9,450 nucleotides of DNA from an uncultured Oscillochloris sp. (GTDB lineage Bacteria; Chloroflexota; Chloroflexia; Chloroflexales; Chloroflexaceae), in contig CAIRFY010000277.1 of NCBI GenBank assembly GCA_903877945.1, positions 1 to 9,450 of the forward strand, given 5' to 3'. The notes beneath the pieces were generated by a model that had not been told where the DNA came from, searched no databases, and saw nothing but the letters and a program-made list of their open reading frames with translations. Below, piece by piece: positions 1-6,573 of the stretch (its first letter is position 1; each line of letters opens with the position of its first letter). The position numbers and the translations under genes are program-made.

Positions 1-44
1 CATTGCAATGCGGTGAAAAAGATGTGGGTAAAGATATGCGCTCA

Positions 45-69
45 GGGAGAGGGGGCTGGGGGGTGAGGG
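45..69 (+). other. Potential G-quadruplex motif
   Basis: Four runs of three or more G (45-47, 51-55, 58-63, 67-69) are separated by loops of 3, 2 and 3 bases. This fits the usual intramolecular G-quadruplex pattern on the + strand. It lies about 55 bases upstream of the -35 element of the bS21 promoter. Whether it folds or has any role is unknown. G-rich low-complexity stretches of this kind can also be dispersed intergenic repeats. Confidence 0.45.
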
Positions 70-122
70 CTGAGCGGCGATCACACGACTTTGCATCAGC
101 CCTGCATGGTGTCTGATCAGAG

Positions 123-151
123 TTGCAACATTCTGTCCTATCAGATATACT
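123..151 (+). promoter_or_regulatory. Sigma70-like promoter for the bS21 gene
   Basis: A -35 element TTGCAA (123-128, 4 of 6 consensus) is separated by exactly 17 bases from a -10 element TATACT (146-151, 5 of 6). Transcription would begin near 158, leaving a leader of about 180 bases before the bS21 start at 338. It is the best promoter-like arrangement in the upstream region. Confidence 0.5.
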
Positions 152-337
152 ACCCAGCGGTGTTTTGGGAGTCTCTGCCCAACTGCTACCGGGGCCACAC
201 CAAATTTACCGCAAAGGGGGTGAGCAGAACGAACGGTGAGGAGCGTTGTCGGGCCGGGGCGTTACCCCGCGCCAGTTCCAGGCCCGAGCCCAGCGGCAGC
301 GCCGCAACGGTTCGCCGATTACCGGTCGTGCAGAGCA

Positions 338-529
338 ATGAAAGTTGAGCGTCGTGATGGCGAGACAGTCGAGCAACTGATCCGCCGCTTCAATAAGGGC
401 GTTGTCTCCGAGCGTATCACAAAGACCTTCCGCGAAAAGATGCACTTTGTGTCGAAGAGCGAGCAGCGCAAAGAGAAGCGCCGCCGCGCTGAGCGCAATC
501 GGCGTAAGAAGATCTCGAAGGGTTTCTAG
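338..529 (+). CDS. rpsU: Small ribosomal subunit protein bS21
   Basis: The product is a 63-residue, strongly basic protein of the 30S subunit. It has the bS21 layout: an N-terminal strand followed by ETVEQLIRRFNKGV (residues 9-22), where family members carry a conserved sequence of the type ESFEKALRRFKR. The C-terminal half is rich in Lys and Arg (SEQRKEKRRRAERNRRKK, residues 41-58). The length matches the family. I chose the ATG at 338 because the family's N-terminus begins there. The frame stays open upstream to a GTG at 236, but that extension (rich in Pro and Ala) does not look like bS21. No clear Shine-Dalgarno sequence precedes the ATG. bS21 helps mRNA engage the 30S subunit during initiation. 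The gene has its own promoter and terminator, so it is probably monocistronic. Confidence 0.88.
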   Translation: MKVERRDGETVEQLIRRFNKGVVSERITKTFREKMHFVSKSEQRKEKRRRAERNRRKKISKGF

Positions 530-542
530 GGTCGGAGAGCAC

Positions 543-585
543 AACGGCATGGGTAGGTGGGCAACGCTCACCCCCGTGCCGTTTT
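543..585 (+). terminator. Intrinsic terminator after the bS21 gene
   Basis: An 11-pair stem (543-553 with 573-583, one G-U pair) continues after a two-base bulge (554-555) into a 7-pair upper stem (556-562 with 566-572, one G-U pair) capped by AAC. TTTT (582-585) and further T-rich sequence follow. It lies 14 bases after the bS21 stop codon. Confidence 0.85.
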
Positions 586-626
586 GTCGTGTGTTCGGCA
601 ACCTGATGCCCCCCCCTTGATCCCCA

Positions 627-635
627 TGCTATAAT
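627..635 (+). promoter_or_regulatory. Extended -10 promoter for prfA
   Basis: TGCTATAAT provides a perfect TATAAT hexamer (630-635) preceded by the TGn extension. No good -35 hexamer lies at the right distance, since 607-612 reads TGCCCC; extended -10 promoters tolerate this. The expected start near 642 gives a leader of about 28 bases before the prfA ATG at 670. Confidence 0.65.
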
Positions 636-669
636 ACCTTTCCGTTAGAGAAAAGAGTGATTCGCCCAT

Positions 670-1755
670 ATGTTTGATAAACTCGAAAATGTCGCCGCCC
701 GTTATGACGAACTCGGCGAGCTGATGGCCCAGATTGAAGTGGTAAATAACCTGGCTCTGCTCCAGCAGTACGCCCGCGAGCAGAGCGATCTTGAGCCGAT
801 TGTCAGCGCTTACCGGGCTTATATGCAGGCCCAGCAGGCCGCCAACGAAGCCCAGACGATGTTCAATGAAAACGGCGGCGATGCCGAACTGCGCGAAATG
901 GCCCAGGAGGAACTGGAGAGCCAGCGGGCAATCCTCTCCCGGCTTGAGGAAGAGATCAAGCTGCTGCTCCTCCCGCGTGATCCGAACGACGCCAAGGACG
1001 TGATCATCGAGATCCGCCAGGGCGAGGGCGGCGATGAGGCAGCTATCTTTGCCGCTGATCTCTACCGCATGTACGTGCGCTACGCCGAACTACGTGGCTG
1101 GAAGGTGGAGCTTGATAGCGTGACCGATAACGGTGTCGGCGGGTTCAAAGAGGCCGTGTTCGAGATTCGCGGCGAGAACGCCTACAGCCAACTCAAGTAC
1201 GAGGGTGGCGTCCACCGTGTACAGCGGGTGCCCGCTACCGAGGCCCGTGGGCGCATCCACACCTCCACCGCCACCGTCGCGGTTATGCCCGAGGTGGAGC
1301 CGACGGTGATCGACATCAGGGACGAGGATGTACGCACCGATGTGTTCCGTAGCGGCGGCCACGGCGGCCAGGGGGTGAACACAACCGACTCGGCGGTGCG
1401 CGTGGTGTACAAAGGCGGCACCCCCCACGAGATCGTCGTCACCTGCCAGGACGGGCGTTCGCAGATCAAAAATCGCGAGAAGGCCATGTCGGTGCTGCGG
1501 GCCAAGCTCTACGCCCGCGAGCAAGAGAAGCAGCAGCGCGAGCAGGGTGCCTCACGTCTCGCCCAGGTTGGCACCGGCGAGCGCGCCGAGAAGATCCGTA
1601 CCTACAACTTCCCGCAGGATCGCATCACCGACCACCGGATCGGCCAGAGCTTCTCGAACCTTCCCGGCGTGCTTGCCGGTTCGCTGGATAAGATCATCAA
1701 CGCCCTGATCGTCTACGATAACGCTGAGCGCCTACAGGCGTCGGGTATTGTCTGA
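670..1755 (+). CDS. prfA: Peptide chain release factor 1 (RF1)
   Basis: This 361-residue class I release factor reads UAA and UAG stop codons in the ribosomal A site and triggers peptide release in the cytosol. The stop-codon recognition tripeptide PAT sits at residues 188-190 (context RVPATEARGRIHTS). This marks RF1; RF2 has SPF there. The catalytic GGQ loop (SGGHGGQGVN) has its Gln at residue 234; that Gln is normally methylated by PrmC. The N-terminal domain (about residues 1-100) is helical and the C-terminus contains the usual RTYNFPQDRITDHR block (310-323). The length is typical. Start chosen: the ATG at 670, with weak purine-rich AAAGAG upstream. The gene has its own promoter and is followed by an intrinsic terminator, so it is probably transcribed alone. 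prmC, a common neighbour of prfA, is not in the window. Confidence 0.97.
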   Translation: MFDKLENVAARYDELGELMAQIEVVNNLALLQQYAREQSDLEPIVSAYRAYMQAQQAANEAQTMFNENGGDAELREMAQEELESQRAILSRLEEEIKLLLLPRDPNDAKDVIIEIRQGEGGDEAAIFAADLYRMYVRYAELRGWKVELDSVTDNGVGGFKEAVFEIRGENAYSQLKYEGGVHRVQRVPATEARGRIHTSTATVAVMPEVEPTVIDIRDEDVRTDVFRSGGHGGQGVNTTDSAVRVVYKGGTPHEIVVTCQDGRSQIKNREKAMSVLRAKLYAREQEKQQREQGASRLAQVGTGERAEKIRTYNFPQDRITDHRIGQSFSNLPGVLAGSLDKIINALIVYDNAERLQASGIV

Positions 1756-1828
1756 CAGAGGTGCGGGAGGACTGCCGCACGTAGCCTTCCCCTGCCCCAC
1801 CCCTTCATCGCAGAAAGCATCAGTCCAC

Positions 1829-1862
1829 GGGGAGATAGCGAGATCGCTATGTCCCCCTTTTT
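1829..1862 (+). terminator. Intrinsic terminator after prfA
   Basis: GGGGA (1829-1833) pairs with TCCCC (1852-1856). One G/G mismatch (1834/1851) separates this from an inner stem ATAGCG (1835-1840) with CGCTAT (1845-1850), closed by a short AGAT loop. CTTTTT follows immediately. It lies about 75 bases after the prfA stop and separates prfA from the deaminase gene. Confidence 0.85.
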
Positions 1863-1877
1863 GCCCCCATTGCCATG

Positions 1878-1899
1878 TGCGAGCCACGCTCGTAGCGTG
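1878..1899 (+). promoter_or_regulatory. Overlapping alternative hairpins before the deaminase gene
   Basis: CGAGC (1880-1884) can pair with GCTCG (1888-1892). Alternatively CACGCT (1885-1890) can pair with AGCGTG (1894-1899). The two hairpins share bases and exclude each other. Both end just upstream of the AAGGAG ribosome binding site at 1906-1911. A regulatory role is possible but unproven; short GC-rich hairpins of this size also arise by chance. Confidence 0.25.
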
Positions 1900-1918
1900 T
1901 CGTGTAAGGAGCATCGCC

Positions 1919-2959
1919 GTGCTGACCCCCGAACTCGACGAGTTTATTGTGCGGATGCCGAAGGTGGAGTTACATGTCCATCTGGAGGGAGCCATTGCGC
2001 CACGGACGCTCCTTGAGCTTGCGCATCAGAATGGCGTCGAACTCCCTGCTCGCGATGTGGCGGGGGTTGAGCAACTCCTTCGCTACCGCAACTTCGGCGA
2101 GTTTATCACCGTGTTTATGACGATGGCGCGAGTGATCGTGCGCGGCGAGGACTTTGCGCGCCTGGCCTACGAACTCGGCATGGATCTAGCCGCGCAACAG
2201 GTGTGCTACGCCGAGGTGATGATCTCGCCAATGCAGCATATCAAGCGCGGCATGGATCTTTACGAGGCAATCGCCGGTGCCGCCGAGGGATTCGCCCAGG
2301 TAGAGCGCGAGACGGGGACGCAGATCCGCATCGCCCTTGACTACGGGCGTCAGTATGGGCCAGATCTGGCGTGGCAGGTACTCGATGTGGCCCGCAAGGC
2401 TCAGCCTATCGGCGTGGTCGGTTGGTCGATTGGCGGCAATGAGATTGGTCACCCCCCCGAGCCCTTCGCAGAGGTCTTCGCCGCTGCCCGCGAGGCAAAA
2501 CTTGGCCTCATGGCTCACGCCGGCGAGGTGGTTGGCCCCGCGAGCGTCTGGGGTGCGATTGATCACCTTGGGGTGATGCGCCTCGGTCACGGTATCCGCA
2601 GCATCGACGACCCGCACCTGCTCACGGAGATCATCCGGCGCGGCGTGGTGCTTGATGTCTGCCCCAGCAGCAACCTGCGCACCGGCGCAGTCCACTCGTG
2701 GGCCGAACATCCCCTGCGCAAGCTCTACGACGCCGGGGTGCTGGTGACGATCAACTCGGACGACCCGACCTTCTTCCACACCACGATCACCGAGGAGTAC
2801 CGCCGTTCTGTGACCCACTTTGGCTTTGGGGCTGATGAGCTTACGGCGATGACGCTGAACGCGGCCCGTGCGACGTTCCTTCCCCCCGCTGAGCGCGCCA
2901 CCCTCTACACACAGGTCAACGCCGGGATCGTCACCCTCCGCCGCGAACTTGGCGTTTGA
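1919..2959 (+). CDS. add: Adenosine deaminase family protein
   Basis: This 346-residue cytosolic zinc hydrolase of the adenosine/AMP deaminase family probably converts adenosine (or deoxyadenosine) to inosine plus ammonia in purine salvage. Metal and catalytic motifs are complete: HxH in MPKVELHVHLEG (His19, His21), HAGE (zinc His200, catalytic Glu203), LGHGIR (His224), and the zinc-binding Asp-Asp pair in INSDDP (Asp281-Asp282). CPSSN (248-252) is also characteristic. I chose the GTG at 1919 because AAGGAG (1906-1911) lies seven bases upstream and the family N-terminus begins there. The frame is open further upstream, but that part runs through the prfA terminator. Exact substrate is uncertain: related enzymes act on adenine or aminofutalosine. 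IGGNE (171-175) replaces the LAGDE seen in many adenosine deaminases, so the gene symbol is provisional. Confidence 0.85.
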   Translation: MLTPELDEFIVRMPKVELHVHLEGAIAPRTLLELAHQNGVELPARDVAGVEQLLRYRNFGEFITVFMTMARVIVRGEDFARLAYELGMDLAAQQVCYAEVMISPMQHIKRGMDLYEAIAGAAEGFAQVERETGTQIRIALDYGRQYGPDLAWQVLDVARKAQPIGVVGWSIGGNEIGHPPEPFAEVFAAAREAKLGLMAHAGEVVGPASVWGAIDHLGVMRLGHGIRSIDDPHLLTEIIRRGVVLDVCPSSNLRTGAVHSWAEHPLRKLYDAGVLVTINSDDPTFFHTTITEEYRRSVTHFGFGADELTAMTLNAARATFLPPAERATLYTQVNAGIVTLRRELGV

Positions 2960-2984
2960 CAAACTGCATCTAGGCGTCTATAAT
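2956..2984 (+). promoter_or_regulatory. Consensus sigma70 promoter for the tRNA cluster
   Basis: A perfect TTGACA (2956-2961) and a perfect TATAAT (2979-2984) are separated by the optimal 17 bases. The -35 element contains the TGA stop codon of the deaminase gene (2957-2959). Transcription would start near 2991, seven bases before the first tRNA. Confidence 0.9.
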
Positions 2985-2997
2985 GCTGCGCATGCGA

Positions 2998-3087
<90 letters not shown>

Positions 3088-3099
3088 TTATTTTTCTGG

Positions 3100-3175
3100 G
3101 GGCGATTAGCTCAGTTGGTAGAGCACCTCGCTTACACCGAGGGTGTCGGCGGTTCGAGCCCGTCATCGCCCACCA
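3100..3175 (+). tRNA. tRNA-Val (anticodon UAC)
   Basis: The acceptor stem GGGCGAT (3100-3106) pairs with ATCGCCC (3165-3171), followed by A and an encoded CCA. The anticodon stem CCTCG/CGAGG encloses CTTACAC with anticodon TAC at 3133-3135. The total is 76 bases with standard D and T arms. It lies 12 bases after tRNA-Leu, so the two are co-transcribed. Confidence 0.97.
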
Positions 3176-3235
3176 GCGCGAGAATGGACAGACGCGGTCG
3201 CAGCTTTCGCGGCCGCCGCTGAACATTCAGAGCTG

Positions 3236-3311
3236 GCCAAGGTAGCTCAGTTGGTAGAGCATCGCACTGAAAATGCGGGGGTCACCAGTTCAAGTCTGGT
3301 CCTTGGCACCA
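3236..3311 (+). tRNA. tRNA-Phe (anticodon GAA)
   Basis: The acceptor stem GCCAAGG (3236-3242) pairs with CCTTGGC (3301-3307), followed by A and an encoded CCA. The anticodon loop CTGAAAA carries GAA at 3269-3271. The anticodon stem TCGCA/TGCGG has one U-G pair at its base. It lies 60 bases after tRNA-Val with no promoter visible between, so it is probably the last gene of the tRNA unit. Confidence 0.97.
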
Positions 3312-3327
3312 TCGAATAAAGCAGTAG

Positions 3328-3363
3328 AAAGCCTTTCGTCGCAATCGCGACGGGGGGCTTTTT
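3328..3363 (+). terminator. Intrinsic terminator of the tRNA unit
   Basis: AAAGCC (3328-3333) pairs with GGCTTT (3356-3361), then three U-G pairs (TTT with GGG), then CGTCGC (3337-3342) with GCGACG (3347-3352) around an AATC loop. The RNA ends in five U residues. It lies between the tRNA unit and the convergent hsdR stop codon (3376), so it may partly stop hsdR transcripts too, although the T-tract on the other strand is short. Confidence 0.85.
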
Positions 3364-3375
3364 GGTTGGTACGGG

Positions 3376-6300
3376 CTACGGTTGATTGGTAATACTCCCA
3401 CGCCCCTCCCTCAGCGCCGCGTACACCACGTCTAGCAGCACGGCGGTAAAGCCGCTGCGCACCCGTTCGTTGCTCAGCACCTGGGCAATCATGCTCTGGT
3501 AGCTGTCCATGCCGCCGATCACTTCTTCCATCATCACTTTGGGGAAGTCACCCAGGGCGAACTGCTCCTTGGTGTTGTGTTCGGCCTGTTGGGCCAGCAC
3601 CGGGTTGGTGATCATCCGCTCGCTGATGTGCGTCACCAGGCCGATCATGTCGGCGTCGCTTAGCTCGCCCTCGAAGAGGTCGTTCATGCGCTGGATGATC
3701 GCGGCCAGCAGCGCCCGCTGCGGGTCGCGGCCCTCCGCTGATCCCACTTCGCCCGGCGGCACCAATCCGTACTCGCCGCCGCCATCTTTGAGCGGTAGCT
3801 GGCGCTGGCCCTGGTCTTTTAGCCGGTAGTGGGTCAGCTTTACCCCCGATAGGTCGATCTCCTCGTTGAGCCGGTCGGTCGCCAACAGCGGGACGAGCAG
3901 CCGAAAAAAGATCGCCCGCTTCTCCAGGTCAGTGTCACCGTAGTTGATGATCTGCGAGAGGAAGTCGTACAGCCGCACAAAGCTGGCCAGGTCTTTGCGC
4001 ACGATCTCCAGTTCGTCCAGGCTCTTTTTGTCGTTGGCGTCCCGCGCCGCGTGCCAACGCACCCGGAAGCGCTCAACCGCCGGGGCCAGGGCGGCCTGAA
4101 GCGCGGCCTGTTTGCCCTTCGGGTCGAGGTAGATCCGCACGAAGATTGCGATCTCCGACTCGCTGTAGAGCCGGGTGTCATCGAGCTTGGCCTGGAGGGT
4201 GTGAATAAGGTTCGGGTCGGTGACGCTGACCAATTCGGCGCGCTTGTAGTAGGGCGTGAAGGCGGCCAGGATGTCGTCGGGGTCGTTCACAAAGTCGAGG
4301 ATGTAGGTGACGTCTTTGCCCGGCGCAACTCGGTTCAGCCGCGAGAGGGTCTGCACCGCCGCGATGCCGTCCAGCCGCTTGTCCACGTACATCGCGCAGA
4401 GCAGCGGCTGATCGAAGCCGGTCTGGTACTTGTTGGCGACGATCAGCACCTGGTAGTCATCGCCCTTAAACGCCTCTCGGATGTCGCGCCCCTTCAGGCC
4501 AGGGTTCATGGTGTGTTCGCTGAACGGACTCGGCCCGCTCTCCAGGTCGCTCACCTCGCCGGAGAAGGCCACGAGCGCAGCCAGATCGCGGTAGTTCTGC
4601 TGATGAATGTAGGCATCCAGGGCCAGCTTGTAGCGCACGGCCTCTTTGCGCGAGCCGGTAACCACCATCGCTTTGGCGTGACCGTCCAGCATCCGCTGGA
4701 CGTTCTCGCGGAAGTGTTCGACGATGATCTGCACCTTCTGACTGATGTTGTACGGGTGTAGGTGCACCCAGCGCAACAGGCTTTTGAGCGCCGCCGACTG
4801 ATCAACCTCGGTCTGATCATACTCCTGGCCGTTGTGGGCCAGCCGAAAGGCCAGTCGGTAGGGCGTGTAGTGCTGGAGTACGTCGAGGATGTAGCCCTCT
4901 TCGATGGCCTGCTGCATGGAGTAGACGTGGAAAGCCAGGGGCATGTTGGCATCGGAGGGCGGCACGTCGGGGTTGGGACGCCGCCCGAAGCGCATGAGCG
5001 TTTTGGCCTTGGGCGTGGCGGTGAAGGCGAAGAAGCTGATGTTCGGGTGGGTGGCGCGATCCTCCATCGCGGCCAGCAGCAGGTCTTCGGTACTGATCTC
5101 CTCACCCTCCTGGATCTGCTCCGCCGACAACACGTTGCTTAGGGCGCTGGCCGCTGAACCAGTCTGCGAGGAGTGCGCCTCGTCGGCGATCACGGCGAAA
5201 CGCCGCGTGCGCAGGCTGCCCTGCTCACGAATGACACGCAAGGCCCAGGGGAAGGTCTGCAAGGTGACGATGATGATCGGGGTGCGGTCGAGTAGCGCCT
5301 TGGTCAGTTGCTCGGACTTCACCCCGGCCTTGCTCTCGATCTTGGCGACCACGCCGGTCTTGTGCTCGAACTGGTAGATCGTCTCCTGGAGCTGAGCGTC
5401 GAGTACGGTGCGGTCGGTGACGACGATCACCGAGTCGAAGATTTTGCGGTCGTGATCATTGTGCAGGCTGGCGAGGCGATGGGCCAGCCATGCGATGGAG
5501 TTGGACTTGCCCGAGCCTGCTGAGTGCTGGATAAGGTAGCTCTGGCCCGGCCCCTCGGCCCGCGCCGCGCCCACCAGCGCCCGCACGGCGTCCCACTGGT
5601 GGTAGCGCGGAAAGATGATGAACTGGCCCGCTTTCTTTTCGACGTGGGCAAAGTTCGCCAGAATGTCGAGCAAACTCGTCCGCTCCAACACGCGCTCCCA
5701 AAGGTAGGCAGTGCGGTAGCCGTCGGGGTTGGGCGGGTTGCCCGCGCCGCCGTCGTTGCCCAGGTTGAAGGGCAGAAAGCGGGTTGATCTCCCTGCCAGC
5801 CGCGTCGTCATCCAAACCTCGTCGGTACTCACGGCGAAGTGAACCAGGGCGCGGCGTGTCCCCTGGAGCAGCGGCTCGTCGCGGTTGCTGGTTAGGTCAC
5901 GCGGGGGGCGGTCGTGGCGATACTGGGTAATGGCGTCGCGTACATTCTGGGTGAAGTCGGTCTTCAACTCGGCGGTAGCGACGGGCACGCCGTTGACGAA
6001 GAAGGCCAGGTCAAGAGCGTCGTTGGTCGCGTTGAGGCTGTAGCGCAGTTGCCGCACCACTCGGCAGCGCACCTGGGCGTAGCGGGCCAGACTGGTCGGG
6101 TTGCGGCCCTGGGCCGGCTGAAACTGGCACATGTCGAAGCGGGCATTGACCTGCTTGAAGCCGCGCCGCAGCACCGCCAGGGCACCATCCTTATCCAACA
6201 TCTCGGCCAATCGTTTGAGGATAACCGTGCCGGTATCGCCATTGTGCAGCCGCCCCAGCTTGGCCAGCTCCGTTGGCTGAGTCGTCTCCAGCCAGCCCAA

Positions 6301-6423
6301 CACATCCTCAGAGTAGAGCGCCAGTTCACGGTTATAGCCCGCGCTTGTCCCTTCGAGCCAACCGTTAGCCGTCAGATGGGCCACCACCTCGTCCTCGAAG
6401 GTGCGCTCACAGTGCTTGGTCAT
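3376..6423 (-). CDS. hsdR: Type I restriction enzyme R subunit (HsdR)
   Basis: This 1015-residue motor and nuclease subunit of a type I RM complex translocates DNA with ATP and cuts at a distance from the site read by HsdS. The N-terminal RecB-like nuclease has Asp138 and the ExK pair Glu152/Lys154 (context TAELKTD). The superfamily 2 helicase core has Walker A HSAGSGKS (300-307, Lys306), DEAH (414-417), motif III FTATP (467-471), motif V VANKYQTGFDQP (662-673) and motif VI QTLSRLNR (691-698). The C-terminal HsdM-docking region runs to GRGSITNQP. The length is normal and no frame break is visible. Start chosen: the ATG at 6423, seven bases after GGAG. It has the same orientation as hsdS but is separated from it by a 2.1 kb mosaic. 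Its promoter is not obvious. Confidence 0.96.
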   Translation of the reverse strand: MTKHCERTFEDEVVAHLTANGWLEGTSAGYNRELALYSEDVLGWLETTQPTELAKLGRLHNGDTGTVILKRLAEMLDKDGALAVLRRGFKQVNARFDMCQFQPAQGRNPTSLARYAQVRCRVVRQLRYSLNATNDALDLAFFVNGVPVATAELKTDFTQNVRDAITQYRHDRPPRDLTSNRDEPLLQGTRRALVHFAVSTDEVWMTTRLAGRSTRFLPFNLGNDGGAGNPPNPDGYRTAYLWERVLERTSLLDILANFAHVEKKAGQFIIFPRYHQWDAVRALVGAARAEGPGQSYLIQHSAGSGKSNSIAWLAHRLASLHNDHDRKIFDSVIVVTDRTVLDAQLQETIYQFEHKTGVVAKIESKAGVKSEQLTKALLDRTPIIIVTLQTFPWALRVIREQGSLRTRRFAVIADEAHSSQTGSAASALSNVLSAEQIQEGEEISTEDLLLAAMEDRATHPNISFFAFTATPKAKTLMRFGRRPNPDVPPSDANMPLAFHVYSMQQAIEEGYILDVLQHYTPYRLAFRLAHNGQEYDQTEVDQSAALKSLLRWVHLHPYNISQKVQIIVEHFRENVQRMLDGHAKAMVVTGSRKEAVRYKLALDAYIHQQNYRDLAALVAFSGEVSDLESGPSPFSEHTMNPGLKGRDIREAFKGDDYQVLIVANKYQTGFDQPLLCAMYVDKRLDGIAAVQTLSRLNRVAPGKDVTYILDFVNDPDDILAAFTPYYKRAELVSVTDPNLIHTLQAKLDDTRLYSESEIAIFVRIYLDPKGKQAALQAALAPAVERFRVRWHAARDANDKKSLDELEIVRKDLASFVRLYDFLSQIINYGDTDLEKRAIFFRLLVPLLATDRLNEEIDLSGVKLTHYRLKDQGQRQLPLKDGGGEYGLVPPGEVGSAEGRDPQRALLAAIIQRMNDLFEGELSDADMIGLVTHISERMITNPVLAQQAEHNTKEQFALGDFPKVMMEEVIGGMDSYQSMIAQVLSNERVRSGFTAVLLDVVYAALREGRGSITNQP

Positions 6424-6469
6424 TGATCATCTCCGGCTCGGACAACGAATGCGTGTTATGTACACCGAC

Positions 6470-6502
6470 TGCGATGCCGAACTCTCCGGCAAATCTGGTA
6501 AT
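6470..6502 (-). pseudogene. Short ImmA/IrrE-type antitoxin tail fragment
   Basis: Read on the - strand this stretch gives ITRFAGEFGIA. It closely resembles ITRFAEEIGIA in the longer ImmA/IrrE-type remnant at 7241-7560 and the FA-x-E-x-GIAPGIVVGR tail typical of HTH-ImmA/IrrE proteins. Resemblance ends within a few codons on either side. It sits in the gap between hsdR and the nucleotidyltransferase gene, less than 50 bases upstream of the hsdR start. It is probably a relic of a TA or regulator gene once located here. Confidence 0.5.
6470..6502 (+). repeat. Diverged direct repeat, copy 1
   Basis: This 33-base segment matches 7325-7357 in the same orientation at 30 of 33 positions. The differences are at 6481, 6486 and 6500. 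The two copies flank the nucleotidyltransferase gene. The differences change amino acids in the remnant reading frame, so the copies come from related but not identical genes or have drifted. Confidence 0.75.
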
Positions 6503-6573
6503 ATAGCAATCCGACGGAGATTGTGAAGCTTGCGCCGAACTCAGACATACAACCGGAGGTATTATACGACATT

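Larger units (their letters stand above)
1..337. other. Gene-free leader region upstream of the bS21 gene
   Basis: I see no convincing gene in this stretch. It holds a G-tract cluster (45-69), a sigma70-like promoter (123-151) and a GC-rich probable 5' untranslated region of about 180 bases. That leader contains a small hairpin with a CGGGG/CCCCG stem (255-259 with 265-269) and a second possible one with a CGGT/ACCG stem (308-311 with 321-324). Short open frames here show no protein-like character and overlap each other in several frames. Confidence 0.6.

Noticed and set aside
236..337. In-frame N-terminal extension of the bS21 gene from GTG 236
   Set aside because: The extra 34 residues are Pro/Ala-rich with no resemblance to bS21, and the family N-terminus fits the ATG at 338. 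The best Shine-Dalgarno-like element (213-222) is too far from GTG 236 to support that start.
1748..1918. Longer start for the deaminase gene overlapping the prfA end
   Set aside because: The extension would run through the prfA intrinsic terminator and encodes no family sequence. GTG 1919 has a well-placed AAGGAG.
4051..6426. Several long + strand open frames across hsdR
   Set aside because: They mirror the high-GC codon pattern of hsdR on the opposite strand, have no recognisable domains, and hsdR itself is complete with all motifs.
6523..6573. GTG 6523 as the definite nucleotidyltransferase start
   Set aside because: GGAG lies only three bases from it and the first 17 residues show no family resemblance. 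It remains possible, so I recorded it as an alternative rather than the chosen start.
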